A stretch of 61,590 nt of DNA from Acetobacteraceae bacterium (lineage in GTDB: Bacteria > Pseudomonadota > Alphaproteobacteria > Acetobacterales > Acetobacteraceae). The notes below the pieces were generated by a model that did not search any database, was not told the DNA's origin, and was given only the letters and a program-made list of their open reading frames with translations. Below are positions 7,531 through 16,001 of this stretch, one piece after another (the first letter of the stretch is position 1; each line of letters starts with the position of its first letter). The translations under genes were made by a program, and so were the position numbers. The stretch lies in NCBI GenBank assembly GCA_947474705.1, contig CANJJS010000022.1, positions 1 through 61,590 of the forward strand, read 5' to 3'.

Positions 7531-8306
7531 TACATACGGGCCCGGACGGTGTCTTGCCAGCGCAGCAGCGGCAGGCTCAGCAGGACGAGGACGCTGTCGG
7601 CGGCCTTGCCCAGAAGCGCGAAGACGATCATCGCGACGACGATGGTATCGGCGCGGCCCATTTGCTGGCCGTCCACAAGCAAGTAGCCCAGTCCTTCGGA
7701 GGCGCCCATGAGTTCGGCGGCGACGAGGAACATAAAGCCCAGGCCGAGACCGGAGCGGAGGGAGGCGATCCAGACGGGCATGACGGCGGGCCAGGTGATG
7801 CGGAAGGCAATGCCGGTGGAGGTCAGGCCAAAGACGCGTCCGACCTCGATCAGTTTGCGGTCCACGCTTTGGATGGCGGTCAGCATGCCCAAATAGACGG
7901 GGAAGAAGACACCCATGGCGATCAGAGCGATCTTGGAAGTTTCGAAGATGCCCAGCCATAGGATGAAGATGGGCACCCAGGCCAAAGAGGGGATGGCGCG
8001 CAGGCCCTGGATGGAGGGGTCGAGCAGCCGCCTCGCCACGCCGCTGGCGCCGGTCGCCATGCCGAACAGGGTGCCGAGGCCGCTGCCGATCGCGAAGCCG
8101 ATCAGCACGCGGGTCAGGGTCGCGAGGACGTGCGTTTGCATCTCCCCGCTCCGGACCAGGGCGGCGGCGCTCAGGAACAGGCGGGAGGGCGGCGGCAGCA
8201 GGCGGCCGGAGGCGAGGCCCGCCTGGACCACGGCTTCCCAGCCGATGGCGAGCGCCACCGGCACGATCAGTCCGGCGAGAGCCGTGGGCGAAAACCGTGG
8301 TCGCAT
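7530..8306 (-). CDS. ABC transporter permease, SsuC/TauC-like
   Basis: A 258-residue inner-membrane permease of the BPD_transp_1 type with about six membrane segments. The family EAA-loop region is around VGRVFGLTSTGIAFRITWPA, which contacts the ATPase. The N-terminal helix (LAGLIVPVALAIGWEAVVQA) and the conserved RAIPSLAWVPIFILWLGI segment match SsuC/TauC proteins. It is the middle gene of a binding protein-permease-ATPase operon, with 10 bases between it and the binding-protein stop and a one-base overlap with the ATPase start. Confidence 0.9.
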   Translation of the reverse strand: MRPRFSPTALAGLIVPVALAIGWEAVVQAGLASGRLLPPPSRLFLSAAALVRSGEMQTHVLATLTRVLIGFAIGSGLGTLFGMATGASGVARRLLDPSIQGLRAIPSLAWVPIFILWLGIFETSKIALIAMGVFFPVYLGMLTAIQSVDRKLIEVGRVFGLTSTGIAFRITWPAVMPVWIASLRSGLGLGFMFLVAAELMGASEGLGYLLVDGQQMGRADTIVVAMIVFALLGKAADSVLVLLSLPLLRWQDTVRARM

Positions 8307-8316
8307 GCCGAATCCG

Positions 8317-9285
8317 TCAGGCCCCGATCGCCTGGGCGTACGACGGATCGATCATCCCCTTGGTAATCGCGACCATATCCAGCGCCGCGTCGAGCACGCC
8401 CGCCGCCTGGAGCGCCTTGCCCGCGTCGGAGATGGTTTTCGCCTGGACGTCGCCGATCATGCCGCTGGCCATGCCGGTGCGTTCCAGTTGCCGCTCGATC
8501 ACCGCGGGCGAGAGTTTGGTCGCGGCGACCATCATCGCGGTCAGTTCCGGCTTGTGCGCCAGCGCCCATTTGCGGGCGGTTTCGTAGACGGTCAGGACCT
8601 TGCGGACGACGGCGGGGTTCTCGGCGGCGAAGGATTCGCGGACGTTCAGCACGCCCCAGGTGTTGGCTTCGGGTTTGCGGTAGAAGAGGCGCGCTTTCGA
8701 TTCGACCTCGGACGCCGCCATCATCGGGTCGAGACCGGCCCAGGCGACGACGTCGCCGCGTTCGAGGGCGGTGCGGCCGTCGGCGTGTTGCAGCAGGACC
8801 AGTTTGACGTCTTTTTCCGAAAGCCCGGCCTCGGCGAGGGCGCGGACCAGGAAGATGTGCGGGTCGGTGCCGCGGGTGACGGCGACTCGTTGGCCCTTCA
8901 GGTCGGCGACGGTTTTGATCGCGCTGTTTTCGGCGGTGACCAGCGCGGTCCACTCGGGCCGGGAATAGACGTAGATGGAGCGCAGCGGGTTGCCGTTGAC
9001 CTTGGCGATCAGCGCGGCGGCGCCGGCGGTGGAACCGAAGTCGAGCGAGCCCGCGTTGAGGAATTCGAGTGCCTTGTTCGACCCGGCCGACATGATCCAG
9101 CGTATCGCGATTTTGTCGGCGGCGAAGGCGTCTTCCAGGAGATGTTGTTCTTTCAGGACGAGGCTGACGGGGTTGTAGGTGGCCCAGTCGATGCGGATTT
9201 CCGTCAAGGGCGCGGCGGTGGCGGCGCGGGTGGCGAGCGCGGCCAATGCGGTGCCGCCCAGCGCGCGGCGGGTCAGATGGATCAT
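8317..9285 (-). CDS. ABC transporter substrate-binding protein, SsuA/NrtA-like
   Basis: A 322-residue periplasmic binding protein of the nitrate/sulfonate/taurine superfamily. The N terminus (TRRALGGTALAALATRAATA) looks like a signal peptide with twin arginines, so Tat export is possible. Typical motifs follow: NAGSLDFGSTAGAAALIAKV (ligand-lobe contact region) and LKGQRVAVTRGTDPHIFLVR. It is first in the operon with permease and ATPase. I chose ATG 9285 because it places the signal peptide at the start; an in-frame ATG at 9357 would add 24 residues before it. The divergent spacer upstream contains an AT-rich block and an inverted repeat. Confidence 0.85.
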   Translation of the reverse strand: MIHLTRRALGGTALAALATRAATAAPLTEIRIDWATYNPVSLVLKEQHLLEDAFAADKIAIRWIMSAGSNKALEFLNAGSLDFGSTAGAAALIAKVNGNPLRSIYVYSRPEWTALVTAENSAIKTVADLKGQRVAVTRGTDPHIFLVRALAEAGLSEKDVKLVLLQHADGRTALERGDVVAWAGLDPMMAASEVESKARLFYRKPEANTWGVLNVRESFAAENPAVVRKVLTVYETARKWALAHKPELTAMMVAATKLSPAVIERQLERTGMASGMIGDVQAKTISDAGKALQAAGVLDAALDMVAITKGMIDPSYAQAIGA

Positions 9286-9623
9286 GTCGAGGCTCCCGGT
9301 TTCAATGCCGCGACAGGCGAAAGAGGATTCTTGTTCCATTTGCAAGGGGTGGGACACGCGGAGGGAAAGAAGAACCTATTTTTGGCTGGTATGAAGAGTA
9401 TTATTTTTCTTTTCATACGATACGTGGAAATTTTTCGCGGCGTTTTCCGCGTGGCCGGGTGGCATTCTTCCCTGGACGGCGCGCCACGTCGACCGCGTAC
9501 CGGCTCCGCCTTTGGAAACAATCTTCTTCCCGCCGCCGCGATGCTACCGTTTCGCCACGATTTCTGGCACATCCTGGTGCATCGGCCGCCCCATGATGGG
9601 TCCGGACCGCGCGCGGAGATCGC
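9286..9623. promoter_or_regulatory. Divergent intergenic region with AT-rich block and inverted repeat
   Basis: This 338-base gap separates the minus-strand transporter operon from the plus-strand epimerase-like gene. It contains an unusually AT-rich block (about 9375-9430) with runs such as TATTATTTTTC. Inside is a 7-bp inverted repeat, GTATGAA (9389-9395) and TTCATAC (9412-9418), separated by 16 bases. That spacing suits a dimeric regulator, and the base composition suits a promoter. I found no exact -35/-10 pair and no gene in the gap. Confidence 0.4.
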
Positions 9624-10595
9624 ATGAACTGGACGGGACAACGCGTGCTCGTGACCGGCGGGGCCGGGTTTTTGGGCGCCAATCTATCGCTCGCGCTGGC
9701 CGCGCGCGGCGCGCGGGTCACCGCGCTGGACGGGTTCCTGTTCGGCGGCGGCGCCAACCCGAAGAACCTGGAGGGGTCAGGGGTCGAGCTTGTCCGCGGC
9801 GATATTCGGGACATCGATCTTCGGCCGCTGTGCGAGGGCGCGGCGGCGATCTTCAACCTGGCGGCGCAAACCAGCCATATGGGCGGGCAGGCCGATCCGT
9901 TGGCGGATATCGCGGTGAACGCGGTGGCGCAGGTGCGTTTGATCCAGGCGGCGCGGGAAGCGGCGCCGGATGCCGTCGTGGTCCATGCCTCCACGCGCCA
10001 ATTTTATGGCCGGGTCGAGAAATTGCCGGTGGACGAAACGCAGCCCGTGGCGCCACCCGATGCCAACGGCGTGTCGAAATTCGCCGGCGAGCAATATTGG
10101 ATGCTGGAGCACCGCGTCCGCGGGCGGCCCGTGGTCTCGCTGCGTTTGACCAATTGTTACGGTCCGCGGCTGCGTATCCGCGACGCACGGCAGACGTTTT
10201 TGGGAATCTGGATCCGTTCCGTGCTGGAGGGACGGGCTTTCGAGGTTTGGGGCGGTGAGCAACTGCGCGATCTGACTTATGTCGACGATGTGACCGAGGC
10301 GTTTTTGGCCGCGGCGGCCTCGCCCATGTGTCACGGCGGGATTTTCAACATTGGCGGGGCGCCGCCGGCGTCGTTGCGGGAACTGGCCGATCTGGTGGTG
10401 CGGCTGGCGGGACCGCCGGCGCATTACGCGGTTCGGGAATTTCCGGCGGACCGGAAGCAGATCGACATTGGCAGCTACCACGCCGACGACTCCGCGTTTC
10501 GGCGCGCGGCCGGTTGGGCGCCGAAGGTGGGGCTGGAAGAGGGGATCGGCCGGACCATCGAATGGTATCGGGCGCGTCTGGGCGATTATCTTTGA
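9624..10595 (+). CDS. NAD-dependent epimerase/dehydratase-like protein (extended SDR)
   Basis: A 323-residue extended short-chain dehydrogenase/reductase related to sugar-nucleotide epimerases. The Rossmann motif TGGAGFLG is at residues 11-18, and NLAAQTSHMG near 78-87 matches the family's cofactor loop. The canonical active-site YxxxK is altered: Lys152 is present in the segment DANGVSKFAGEQ, but residue 148 is Asn rather than Tyr. Either the enzyme uses another base or has a changed reaction. The later motifs YGPRLR and RDLTYVDDV are normal. It precedes a DegT-type aminotransferase, so a nucleotide-sugar or glycan role is a fair inference. Confidence 0.75.
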   Translation: MNWTGQRVLVTGGAGFLGANLSLALAARGARVTALDGFLFGGGANPKNLEGSGVELVRGDIRDIDLRPLCEGAAAIFNLAAQTSHMGGQADPLADIAVNAVAQVRLIQAAREAAPDAVVVHASTRQFYGRVEKLPVDETQPVAPPDANGVSKFAGEQYWMLEHRVRGRPVVSLRLTNCYGPRLRIRDARQTFLGIWIRSVLEGRAFEVWGGEQLRDLTYVDDVTEAFLAAAASPMCHGGIFNIGGAPPASLRELADLVVRLAGPPAHYAVREFPADRKQIDIGSYHADDSAFRRAAGWAPKVGLEEGIGRTIEWYRARLGDYL

Positions 10596-10668
10596 ACAGC
10601 GGACGGCCTCGGCATTGGCCGAGGGTCAAACTCGCGAAACGCGAACATCGATCGGAAAGGAGGCCATC

Positions 10669-10749
10669 ATGGGGCAACGCGAACGGACCGCCCAGGGGCC
10701 CGCGATTTTGGCGGGCGAGGCAGTCGCGCGTGGCGCCGGGCGCGGGTAA
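10669..10749 (+). CDS. Candidate 26-residue small ORF with a strong ribosome binding site
   Basis: The ATG at 10669 follows GGAAAGGAGGCCATC, one of the best Shine-Dalgarno sequences in the window. The frame encodes only MGQRERTAQGPAILAGEAVA and six further residues before TAA. It lies between the epimerase and the aminotransferase, 46 bases before the latter's ATG. It resembles no family I know. It could be a translated leader that couples or regulates the aminotransferase gene, or the decayed start of a larger gene. Only the ribosome binding site supports it. Confidence 0.35.
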   Translation: MGQRERTAQGPAILAGEAVARGAGRG

Positions 10750-10795
10750 AGCGCCGCGCCAACCGTCCTTTCCATAGCCCAGCCAAGAGGCACCC

Positions 10796-11905
10796 ATGTC
10801 CGGCACCATCGTCCCCCAGGCCAACCCCGGCGCCGGTTACCGCGCCCTGAAATCGGAAATCGACGCCGCTGTCGCGCGCGTACTGGAGTCCGGCTGGTAC
10901 ATTCTCGGCGCCGAAACCCGCGCCTTCGAAGCCGAGTTCGCCGCCTGGCTCGGCGCCGGCACCGCGATCGGTTGCGGCAACGGCACCGACGCCATCGCTT
11001 TGGCCCTGCGCGGTCTGGGCATCGGGCCCGGCAGCACCGTCGCGACCGTCTCCCACACCGCCGTCGCCACCGTCGCCGCCATCGAGTCGACGGGCGCCAC
11101 CCCGCTCCTACTGGACATCGAGCCGGATCATTACACGATGGACCCGGCCGAACTCGCCGCCGTCCTGGCCAATCCACCGCCGGGCCTTCCCCCCATTCGC
11201 GCCGTCGTGCCGGTCCATCTTTATGGCCAGGTCGCGGATATCGAGGTCATAGCGGCGCTCTGCCGCCGTCACGGCGTGTTTCTCATCGAGGACTGCGCGC
11301 AGGCGCATGGCGCGAAACGGAACGGCCAGATGGCCGGCACCTTCGGCGATGCCTCCACCTTCAGCTTCTATCCCACGAAAAACCTTGGCGCGCTGGGCGA
11401 TGGCGGGGCGGTGGTGGCGCGCGACCCAGATGTCGCGGCGCGAATCGCCGCGCTGCGCCAGTACGGCTGGACCAAACATTACATCAGCGACCTGATTGGC
11501 GTGAACAGCCGCCTGGACGAAATCCAGGCGGCGATCCTGCGCGCCAAATTACCCCATCTGCACACCGCCAACGCTCGCCGCCAGAACATCGCATCCATTT
11601 ATAACGAGGTCCTGGGCGCCCGCGCGCCCAAACGGCGAAAGGGGTCGGAACATGTCTGGCATTTATACGTTATCCGCGCGGACGATCGGGACGCGCTACA
11701 AACCCGGCTGCGCGAAAAAGGCATCGGCACCGGCATCCATTACCCCATGCCGGTACACCGCCAGCCCGCTTACGAAGGACGAATCGCGCTCGGACCGTCC
11801 GGCTGCGCGGAAACCGAACGCGCCTCGGCGTCGATTTTATCGTTGCCACTCTGGCCCGAAATGACGGACGAACAGATCGCGCACACGCGCTTCACGCTGA
11901 TTTAA
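10796..11905 (+). CDS. DegT/DnrJ/EryC1/StrS family PLP aminotransferase
   Basis: A 369-residue PLP-dependent sugar aminotransferase. The Schiff-base lysine is K195 in FYPTKNLGALGDGG. The cofactor Asp is D166 in LIEDCAQAHGA, and GNGTDAIALAL (61-71) marks the phosphate-binding end. The C-terminal GIGTGIHYPMPVHRQPAY and SLPLWPEMTDEQI are standard family signatures. Such enzymes make 3- or 4-amino sugars from keto-sugar nucleotides for lipopolysaccharide, capsule or glycoprotein. With the preceding epimerase-like gene it suggests part of an amino-sugar pathway; the glycosyltransferase and acyltransferase pair at 26.4-28.2 kb could belong to the same product. Confidence 0.9.
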   Translation: MSGTIVPQANPGAGYRALKSEIDAAVARVLESGWYILGAETRAFEAEFAAWLGAGTAIGCGNGTDAIALALRGLGIGPGSTVATVSHTAVATVAAIESTGATPLLLDIEPDHYTMDPAELAAVLANPPPGLPPIRAVVPVHLYGQVADIEVIAALCRRHGVFLIEDCAQAHGAKRNGQMAGTFGDASTFSFYPTKNLGALGDGGAVVARDPDVAARIAALRQYGWTKHYISDLIGVNSRLDEIQAAILRAKLPHLHTANARRQNIASIYNEVLGARAPKRRKGSEHVWHLYVIRADDRDALQTRLREKGIGTGIHYPMPVHRQPAYEGRIALGPSGCAETERASASILSLPLWPEMTDEQIAHTRFTLI

Positions 11906-11993
11906 CGGCCCCGCGCGGCAATCGTTGCCACCGGAAACACTTGCCGCGTTTTAAATCCGGCTTTATGTGGCATGCATCGGAGGGATATTCGTC

Positions 11994-12620
11994 ATGGCCA
12001 CAATGCATGCCACCACCATGGTCGGCGGTCACGCTCGCCCCGCCTGGGCCGGACCCGTCATTATTCAGGACAATCAACCGGGCATGATGCCCATCAGCGC
12101 CGCCAACCCTCGCGCTGTACACGGGATCATCGTTCCCGTCTCGACCAAGGGACGGCCCAGCGCGCCATCCCCGCTGAGCGGCTTCGGAACCGGGAAAGCC
12201 ATGGGAACCGACAAGGGACATATGATGGCCCTGGAACTCGGCGGTCCCGACATATCGGAAAATATCTCCCCGCAATCCAGCCGCTGGCAGCAAAGCGGCG
12301 GATGGCGGGCGATCGAAACGAATGCCTTGCATGTCGCGATGCAATGGATGGGCATCTGGTCGACCTACGATCCGGCCTCCGGAATCCCCGCGCCCAGCGT
12401 GGCCGGCTATTTCCGCGTCGGACCGTCCGATGAGACCGATCCCACCAACGGCGAACCCGCCTATTACATCGGCAGCATCACCCGGGTGGTTATCGTCGGG
12501 CCGCCACGAATTTATACGGTACCCGCGGAACGGTATCGGCAAACCATCGTTTTTCAGATCGAACCGGGCCAGGTCTGGTGGGACGGACGGAAAGTCCTGG
12601 AAGACACGGTCATGTACTGA
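11994..12620 (+). CDS. DNA/RNA non-specific endonuclease-like protein (NucA/EndA type)
   Basis: A 208-residue protein whose central segment resembles the beta-beta-alpha-metal NucA/EndA nuclease fold. DKGHM at residues 73-77 matches the catalytic DRGH motif (His76 as base). SENISPQSSRWQQ around 88-100 carries the metal-binding Asn (N90), and GGWRAIE at 102-108 is also typical. The C-terminal half holds the beta strands SITRVVIVGPPRIYTVP and ends in VWWDGRKVLEDTVMY. The ATG at 11994 has GGAGGG 9 bases upstream. An in-frame start at 11967 has none. From the chosen start no signal peptide is seen, so location is unclear. No immunity or inhibitor gene is adjacent. Reading by motif only. Confidence 0.65.
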   Translation: MATMHATTMVGGHARPAWAGPVIIQDNQPGMMPISAANPRAVHGIIVPVSTKGRPSAPSPLSGFGTGKAMGTDKGHMMALELGGPDISENISPQSSRWQQSGGWRAIETNALHVAMQWMGIWSTYDPASGIPAPSVAGYFRVGPSDETDPTNGEPAYYIGSITRVVIVGPPRIYTVPAERYRQTIVFQIEPGQVWWDGRKVLEDTVMY

Positions 12621-12715
12621 CGCATCCATCCTGTCCGCCGCCCGCGGCGGACAGGACATACCGCCTCGCCAGTCCCCCGTTCAGACGATTGGCCCATGGG
12701 CCTCCAATTCGCAGG

Positions 12716-12887
12716 TTGACACGGGGCCGCGAACGGTGTGTGCTCATTCTCGCATGTCAATCGCCCGCGCCACCGCCGGAACGTCGAAAAAACGCCCCCC
12801 GACCAGGGGACCGTCGGATCGCGCGCGCGAGTAGATATCGCGACACAGGATCGACCCAAACCCCGCCGGTTCCGACGGGGTTTTTTT
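12716..12887 (+). ncRNA. Candidate sRNA or 5' attenuator upstream of the DapA-like gene
   Basis: A TTGACA box (12716-12721) is followed after 17 bases by TGTGCT, a weak -10. About 110-140 bases further lies a strong intrinsic terminator ending at 12887. No good ORF lies between, so a short RNA starting near 12750 is plausible. Because the next gene starts at 12927 on the same strand, the same element could instead be a conditional terminator for it. The weak -10 keeps confidence low. Confidence 0.35.
12859..12887 (+). terminator. Strong intrinsic terminator
   Basis: The inverted repeat ACCCCG-C-CGG, loop TT, CCG-A-CGGGGT is followed immediately by seven T residues on the plus strand. This is the most typical rho-independent terminator in the window. 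It lies 40 bases before the DapA-like gene and 240 bases after the nuclease gene. That suggests it ends a transcript starting in the gap or acts as an attenuator. Confidence 0.8.
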
Positions 12888-12926
12888 ATATCCAGACCCG
12901 TCTCCGGCTTCACAGGAGGCACAACC

Positions 12927-13829
12927 ATGCACACACCACCTTCCGGTATCTGGCTCCCGCTGATCACCCCGTTCCGCGATGGCGCGCTCGACGAAACCTC
13001 GCTCCGCCGAATGATCCGCCATTACGCGGCCGAACCCATCGACGGTCTGATCCTCGCCGCGACGACGGGGGAAGGGCTGACGATCGACGGCGCTGAAACC
13101 GAACGCCTTGTCGCCGTCGCCGCCGAGGAAAACGCCGCCACCGCGCGGCCGCTGCCGCTTTGGCTCGGCCTGTCCGGCAGCGACACACGTAAGATGCTGA
13201 AGGCGCAAGCACGCGCGGAGGCATGGCCGGTGGACGGATATCTGATCGCCTGCCCGTATTACACGCGGCCCTCGCAAGCCGGAATGTACGCCCATTTCGC
13301 CATGCTGGCCGAACATACCGTCCGGCCCATCGCGATCTACAACATTCCTTACCGCACCGGCGTCAATCTCGGGAACGAAACGATGCTGCGCCTCGCGGAA
13401 CTGCCCAACATCGTCGGCGTCAAGGATTGTTGCGCCGACGCCACGCAATCCTTCGACCTGATCCGCGGCCGTCCACCGGGATTTTCCGTGCTGACCGGGG
13501 AGGACTCGCTGTTCCACACCGCGCTGGCGCAAGGCGCCGATGGCGGCATCCTCGCCTCGGCCCATGTCGCGGGCTGGGCGTTCGCCGGGGTGCGCCATTT
13601 GCTGATGAAGGGCGATGGACACGGTGCCCGTTTGGCCTGGCGGGCGCTGGCGGATTTGCCGCGGTTGTTGTTCGCGGAACCCAGCCCGGCGCCGATCAAG
13701 CACTGGCTGTGGCGCAAGGGCCTGATCGACAGTCCCGAGGTCCGGTTGCCCATGACCGGCGTCAGCCCGGACCTGGCGGCACGGCTGGACCGCGAAATCC
13801 GGATCGGGACAGCCGTTCTTACGGTTTGA
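12927..13829 (+). CDS. DapA-family aldolase/lyase (dihydrodipicolinate synthase-like)
   Basis: A 300-residue class I (Schiff-base) aldolase-fold enzyme. The DapA pyruvate-binding TT pair is T46-T47 (AATTGEG). The Tyr of the proton relay is Y138 (YNIPYRTG), and the Schiff-base lysine is K166 (IVGVKDCCAD). Arg143 after the Tyr is as in true dihydrodipicolinate synthases. Paralogs act on sugar acids or N-acetylneuraminate, so the symbol is withheld. The ATG at 12927 follows ACAGGAGGCACAACC. The frame stays open upstream to 12738 but no other start has a ribosome binding site. Expression may be controlled by the terminator 40 bases upstream. Confidence 0.85.
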   Translation: MHTPPSGIWLPLITPFRDGALDETSLRRMIRHYAAEPIDGLILAATTGEGLTIDGAETERLVAVAAEENAATARPLPLWLGLSGSDTRKMLKAQARAEAWPVDGYLIACPYYTRPSQAGMYAHFAMLAEHTVRPIAIYNIPYRTGVNLGNETMLRLAELPNIVGVKDCCADATQSFDLIRGRPPGFSVLTGEDSLFHTALAQGADGGILASAHVAGWAFAGVRHLLMKGDGHGARLAWRALADLPRLLFAEPSPAPIKHWLWRKGLIDSPEVRLPMTGVSPDLAARLDREIRIGTAVLTV

Positions 13830-14007
13830 TTTCGCGCATCGCGGCCAGCCAGCCGCCATGCAACCCTCCGGCGCATGCGCGGCGCGACCCGCGAGGCGGC
13901 CTCCCGAACGCCGGTGGCCTGGGCCATCGATCATGAGGTCCGGACTGGGAACCTCCAGGTCTTCGCTCGATCGAATGGCGAGGCGGTGCCGGCCGCCTCA
14001 CCCGCCG

Positions 14008-14838
14008 TCACAGCAAAAGGATGCCAAGGCTGCCCAGCCCCGCGACGATGCAATAGGCGGCGAAGGGGCTTAACGCCCAGTCTTCGTTGCTACGGAAATA
14101 CCGCATGAGGAACCAGGTGCTGAGCCAGGCGGTGATGCCCGAAATCACCGCCGCGAAGGCGGCGAGCCCGAACACGCCAGGCTCCACATGGGCGTGCATC
14201 AGTTTCGGCACTTCCAGGACCGTCGCGCCGCAGATGATCGGGGTCGCGATCAGAAAGGAGAAATGCGCCGCGCCCTCATGCCGGATGCCGCGCAGCAGGC
14301 CGGCGACGATCGTCGCCCCGGACCGGGAAATGCCCGGGACCAGCGCGGTGCATTGCCATACGCCGATGAAAAGCGCGTCTTTCACCGTCAATGTCGAGAG
14401 TTCGCGGTGGCCGCGATTGCGCAGCCGCTCGCCGAACAACAGCATGAACCCGTTCACGACCAGAAACGACGCGGCGATGACCGGCGAGGCGAACAGGCCG
14501 CGAATCGCTTTTTCCAGGGTGAAGCCGACGATGGCCGCCGGGATGGTGGCGATGACGATCAGCATGAACACCCGGCGGCTTTCGCGCACCATGGGCGCGT
14601 CGGCCTTCCCAATGACGCCCAGAAACAGCGTCCACCAATCCCGCCAGAAATAGGTGAGGAGCGCGATGGCGGTGCCCATGTGCAGAAAGACAATGAAGGG
14701 CAGGAACTCGTGCGAGCGTTGGTCGATGCCGGACTTCAGCAAGGCCGGCAGAATGACGGCGTGGCCCAGACTGCTGACCGGGAAGAGTTCGGTGGCGCCC
14801 TGAAGAATGGCGATCGCAATGGCCTGAATGGTATTCAT
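14008..14838 (-). CDS. uppP: Undecaprenyl-diphosphate phosphatase
   Basis: A 276-residue integral membrane enzyme (BacA/UppP) that dephosphorylates undecaprenyl diphosphate to recycle the lipid carrier for peptidoglycan and polysaccharide synthesis. The first motif is LQGATELFPVSSLGH (residues 12-26, with Glu17 and His26), and the second is PGISRSG (168-174). About eight membrane helices fit the known fold. The start chosen, MNTIQAIAIAIL, matches family N termini; an upstream ATG at 14931 is unlikely. It diverges from the CDF transporter gene, with about 80 bases between the starts. Confidence 0.93.
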   Translation of the reverse strand: MNTIQAIAIAILQGATELFPVSSLGHAVILPALLKSGIDQRSHEFLPFIVFLHMGTAIALLTYFWRDWWTLFLGVIGKADAPMVRESRRVFMLIVIATIPAAIVGFTLEKAIRGLFASPVIAASFLVVNGFMLLFGERLRNRGHRELSTLTVKDALFIGVWQCTALVPGISRSGATIVAGLLRGIRHEGAAHFSFLIATPIICGATVLEVPKLMHAHVEPGVFGLAAFAAVISGITAWLSTWFLMRYFRSNEDWALSPFAAYCIVAGLGSLGILLL

Positions 14839-14917
14839 CGTGGATTCCCGTGCGCCTCGGTGACTCGGGTGGATGGAGTGGGCGAGCCCGGCGCTTTCGT
14901 GGCATAGACCGGAGGCA

Positions 14918-15991
14918 ATGGACACCCGCAAGCCCGATTCCGCCGAAGGAAAGCCGCCAGACCCCGCGTCCGGGCATGGGCGCCATGGGGATTCGCGGCG
15001 AGACCATGGGCACGATGGCCATGGACACGATGACCATGGGCACCACGACCATGGCCACCACGGGCACGCCCATGGTCACGGGCATGCGCATGGCGCGCAT
15101 GGGCATCATCACGCGCCCGCCCGTTACGACCGCGCCTTCGCGATCGGGGCGGCCGCCAATCTCGCTTTCACGCTCGCCGAGGCCGGGTTCGGGATCGCGG
15201 CCAACTCCGTCGCGCTGATCGCCGATGCCACGCATAATCTTGGCGACGTGCTGGGCTTGCTGCTGGGGTGGCTCGCGGTGTGGCTGCACCGGCGGCCACC
15301 GACGGGGCGGCGCACTTATGGCTGGGGGCGGTTCTCGATTGCCGCCGCATTGGGCAATTCCGCGATTTTGCTGGTGTCCGTGGGCGCGATCCTGGTCGAG
15401 GCGTTGCATCGGCTGAACGATCCCGCGCCCGTGGCGTCCGGCACGGTGATGGCGGTCGCGGCGATCGGGATTCTGGTCAATGGCGGGTCGGCGTTGCTGT
15501 TCATGGGGGGGCGGCACGGGGATCTGAACATTCGGGCGCAATATCTCCATCTCGCGGGCGACGCCGCGGTGTCGTTGGGGGTTGTTCTCGCGGCGCTGGC
15601 GATTCGGGTCACGGGCTGGCACTGGATCGACCCGGCCGTCAGCCTCGCCATCGCGGGCTTGATCGCCTGGTCCACGATGGGCGCGCTGCGGGAGGCGGCC
15701 GATCTGGCGATGGATGCCGTGCCCGCGGGGGTGTCCCAGGGCGCGGTGCGGGACTGGCTGGCCACGTTGCCCGGCGTGACAGAGGTGCACGATCTCCACA
15801 TTTGGGCGCTGAGCACGACCGAGACGGCGCTGACCGTGCATCTTGTCTACGACACCGAACCCGGGGACCGCCGCCCGCACGATATGGCGGCGGAGCTGCG
15901 GCGGCGCTTCGGCATCGACCACGCCACCGTGCAAATCGAATCGGACGCCGACGCCGCCTTGTGCCGTTTGCGTCCCAACGACGTCGTTTGA
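14918..15991 (+). CDS. Cation diffusion facilitator (Zn/Co/Cd efflux) with His-rich N terminus
   Basis: A 357-residue CDF antiporter. Residues 20-65 hold about 21 histidines in HG/HD repeats, a cytosolic metal-binding tail. The transport site is visible as D103, H106 and D110 (IADATHNLGD) in helix 2, with H211 and D215 (HLAGDAAVS) in helix 5. The His-Asp/His-Asp pattern is typical of zinc-preferring members (CzcD/ZitB). The C-terminal domain (VTEVHDLHIWALSTTETALT) is standard. ATG 14918 with GGAGG just upstream was chosen over an in-frame ATG at 14873. The downstream hydrolase starts 10 bases later. Confidence 0.9.
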   Translation: MDTRKPDSAEGKPPDPASGHGRHGDSRRDHGHDGHGHDDHGHHDHGHHGHAHGHGHAHGAHGHHHAPARYDRAFAIGAAANLAFTLAEAGFGIAANSVALIADATHNLGDVLGLLLGWLAVWLHRRPPTGRRTYGWGRFSIAAALGNSAILLVSVGAILVEALHRLNDPAPVASGTVMAVAAIGILVNGGSALLFMGGRHGDLNIRAQYLHLAGDAAVSLGVVLAALAIRVTGWHWIDPAVSLAIAGLIAWSTMGALREAADLAMDAVPAGVSQGAVRDWLATLPGVTEVHDLHIWALSTTETALTVHLVYDTEPGDRRPHDMAAELRRRFGIDHATVQIESDADAALCRLRPNDVV

Positions 15992-16001
15992 GAGCCTCGC
16001 C

